From Acrocarpospora catenulata (GTDB lineage: Bacteria > Actinomycetota > Actinomycetes > Streptosporangiales > Streptosporangiaceae): a stretch of 64,000 bases of DNA. This document shows positions 62,507 through 64,000 of the stretch, piece by piece. The position numbers and the translations under genes are program-made. Within the stretch, counting starts at the first letter, position 1. Every line of letters starts with the position of its first letter. Where the stretch lies: contig NZ_JAHCST010000015.1 in assembly GCF_018476525.1 (NCBI RefSeq), positions 1 to 64,000 on the forward strand. Direction: 5' to 3'. The notes under the pieces were generated by a model. It worked only from the letters and a program-made list of their open reading frames with translations. It had not been told where the DNA came from and made no database searches.

Positions 62507-64000
62507 CCCGGGCAGTTTGAACTTCGACGGATCGAACCCCGGCGGCAGCTGCGGCGCCCGCTGGCCGAGGTTGCCGAGCGCCCCCAGCCCCTTCTGCTTC
62601 TCGGGCTGCGGCTCGGCCGGGCTCTTGGGCAGCCCGGCCTTGCGCGGGTCGCCGCTGACCCGGCGGCCCTTCTTCGGCTTGGCCGCCTTCTGCGGCCGCC
62701 GCCCGCCGGGCATGCCGGGGATGCCGATCCCCTGGGACATGCGCTTCATCATCTTCTGCGCCTCGAAGAAGCGCACCACCAGATTGTTCACCTCGGTCAC
62801 GGTGACCCCGGACCCGCGCGCGATGCGCTCCCGGCGGGAACCCTTGATGATCTTCGGGTCCTCCCGCTCGCCGGGCGTCATGGACCGGATGATGGCGGCG
62901 ATCCGGTCCAGATCCCGCTCGTCCACCTGGTTGAGCTGGTCACGCATCTGGCCCATGCCGGGCATCATGCCGAGCAGGTTCTTGATCGGCCCCATCTTGC
63001 GGACCATCATCATCTGCTCGAGGAAGTCGTCCAGCGTGAAGCCGTCGCCGGAGGCCAGCTTGCTGGCCATCTTGGCGGCCTCGGCCTCGTCGAAGGTCTT
63101 CTGGGCCTGCTCGATCAGGGTGAGGATGTCACCCATGTCGAGGATGCGGCCCGCCATCCGGTCGGGGTGGAAGGCGTCGAAGTCCTCCAGCTTCTCCCCG
63201 GTGGAGGCGAACATGATCGGGCGGCCGGTGATGTGCCGGACCGAGAGCGCGGCGCCACCGCGGGCGTCGCCGTCCAGCTTGGTCAGCACCACGCCGTCGA
63301 AGCCGACACCGTCCATGAACGCCTGCGCGGTGTTCACCGCGTCCTGGCCGATCATGGCGTCCACCACGAACAGGACCTCGTCCGGGCGGACCGCGTCGCG
63401 GATGTCGGCGGCCTGCCGCATCAGCTCCTGGTCGATGCCCAGCCGGCCGGCGGTGTCGATGATGACGATGTCGTGCTGCTGGCGGGTGGCGTGCTCCAGC
63501 GAGTGGCGGGCCACCTCGATCGGGTCGCCGACGCCGTTGCCGGGCTCGGGGGCGAAGACCGCCACCCCGGCCCGCTCGGCCATCACCGACAGCTGCTGCA
63601 CCGCGTTGGGCCGCTGCAGGTCGCAGGCCACCAGGAGCGGCACGTGGCCCTGGTCGCGGAGCCAGCGGGCCAGCTTGCCGGCCAGCGTCGTCTTACCGGA
63701 ACCCTGGAGACCGGCCAGCATGATTACGGTCGGCGGGTTCTTGGCGTAACGGAGGCGCCGGGTCTCCCCGCCCAGGATGGCGATCAGCTCGTCGTTGACG
63801 ATCTTCACGACCTGCTGTGCGGGGTTGAGCGCCTGGGACACCTCGGTGCCTCGGGCCCGTTCCTTGACGTGGGCCACGAAGTCCTTGACCACCGGCAGCG
63901 CGACATCGGCCTCCAGCAGCGCGATGCGGATCTCGCGGCAGGTCGCGTCGATGTCCGCGTCGGACAGCCTGCCCTTGGCGCGAAGCGAGGAGAAGACCGA
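62501..64000 (-). CDS. ffh: Signal recognition particle protein Ffh (5' end outside the window)
   Basis: About 499 residues visible; the N-terminal few dozen lie beyond 64000. N domain (RLSDADIDATCREIRIALLEADVALPVVKDF, two parts), G1 GLQGSGKTTLAGKLA, DTAGRLGID, TKLDGDARGG, GTGEKLEDF-like STGEKLEDF, then the Met-rich M domain (FLEQMMMVRKMGPIKNLLGMMPGM and EAQKMMKRMSQG) that binds signal sequences and 4.5S RNA. Pro/Lys-rich tail. Confidence 0.96.
   Translation of the reverse strand, partial: SVFSSLRAKGRLSDADIDATCREIRIALLEADVALPVVKDFVAHVKERARGTEVSQALNPAQQVVKIVNDELIAILGGETRRLRYAKNPPTVIMLAGLQGSGKTTLAGKLARWLRDQGHVPLLVACDLQRPNAVQQLSVMAERAGVAVFAPEPGNGVGDPIEVARHSLEHATRQQHDIVIIDTAGRLGIDQELMRQAADIRDAVRPDEVLFVVDAMIGQDAVNTAQAFMDGVGFDGVVLTKLDGDARGGAALSVRHITGRPIMFASTGEKLEDFDAFHPDRMAGRILDMGDILTLIEQAQKTFDEAEAAKMASKLASGDGFTLDDFLEQMMMVRKMGPIKNLLGMMPGMGQMRDQLNQVDERDLDRIAAIIRSMTPGEREDPKIIKGSRRERIARGSGVTVTEVNNLVVRFFEAQKMMKRMSQGIGIPGMPGGRRPQKAAKPKKGRRVSGDPRKAGLPKSPAEPQPEKQKGLGALGNLGQRAPQLPPGFDPSKFKLPGQ

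Overview
The window is high-GC actinobacterial chromosome. GC-rich third codon positions, many GTG starts, ATGA/TGATG stop-start overlaps, likely leaderless promoters, and the order ffh-rpsP-KH-rimM-trmD-rplS-lepB-lepB-rnhB-yraN-comM-dprA followed by xerC and rpsB-tsf-pyrH-frr-cdsA all point that way. The secreted CBM2/FN3/GH18 chitinases suggest a mycelial soil actinomycete, perhaps Streptosporangiales-like. The genus is inference.

Left edge (1-473): the leader and two promoter candidates of an rRNA operon that reads leftward out of the window. 0.5-18 kb is an accessory region of secretion and transport genes. It holds an AI-2E-family exporter, a GT-C membrane glycosyltransferase, and an operon of three secreted chitinases under one promoter whose -10 box overlaps a perfect 11-1-11 palindrome. 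A GbsR/MarR regulator with a divergent ABC exporter follows, abutting a fourth GH18 gene that has lost its 3' end. Then come a YeiH-type exporter with an unlisted 44-residue membrane partner, a LeuE-type exporter, an SDR and a bacterial expansin-like protein with a CBM2 domain. 18.4-22.8 kb carries a DMT permease, a GT4 glycosyltransferase, a DUF998 protein, a phosphotriesterase homologue without most metal ligands, and a dienelactone-hydrolase-like enzyme.

22.9-33.0 kb is a polyamine locus: a PuuB-like oxidase, a PotABCD importer, an aminobutyraldehyde dehydrogenase, a divergent Lrp regulator and an agmatinase, with an AlbA_2/Schlafen-type gene set between them. Together they could import polyamines, or make putrescine from agmatine, and oxidise it towards GABA. 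33-42 kb has a PadR-HAAS pair with its operator, an MDR oxidoreductase, a pentapeptide-repeat protein with a cysteine cluster, an M1 peptidase divergent from an ABC transporter, a DUF899 protein, rlmN and a SUFU-domain protein.

42-64 kb is the conserved core: cdsA, frr, pyrH, tsf, rpsB; an ArsR/MFS pair; a CoA transferase, an M23 peptidase, a methyltransferase and xerC; then folD, dprA, comM, yraN, DUF2469, rnhB, two lepB genes, rplS, trmD, rimM, a KH protein, rpsP and ffh, which runs off the right edge. folD is preceded by a clear ZTP (pfl) riboswitch whose conserved 3' segment can pair with the folD ribosome binding site, yet folD has a one-base frameshift in a C tract.

A recurring design stands out: transporter or regulator genes whose core promoter coincides with a palindrome or tandem repeat, several apparently leaderless (8304-8352, 8992-9021, 14013-14041, 33030-33059, 37541-37573, 47154-47195). 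No CRISPR array, tRNA gene, transposase or prophage was recognised.
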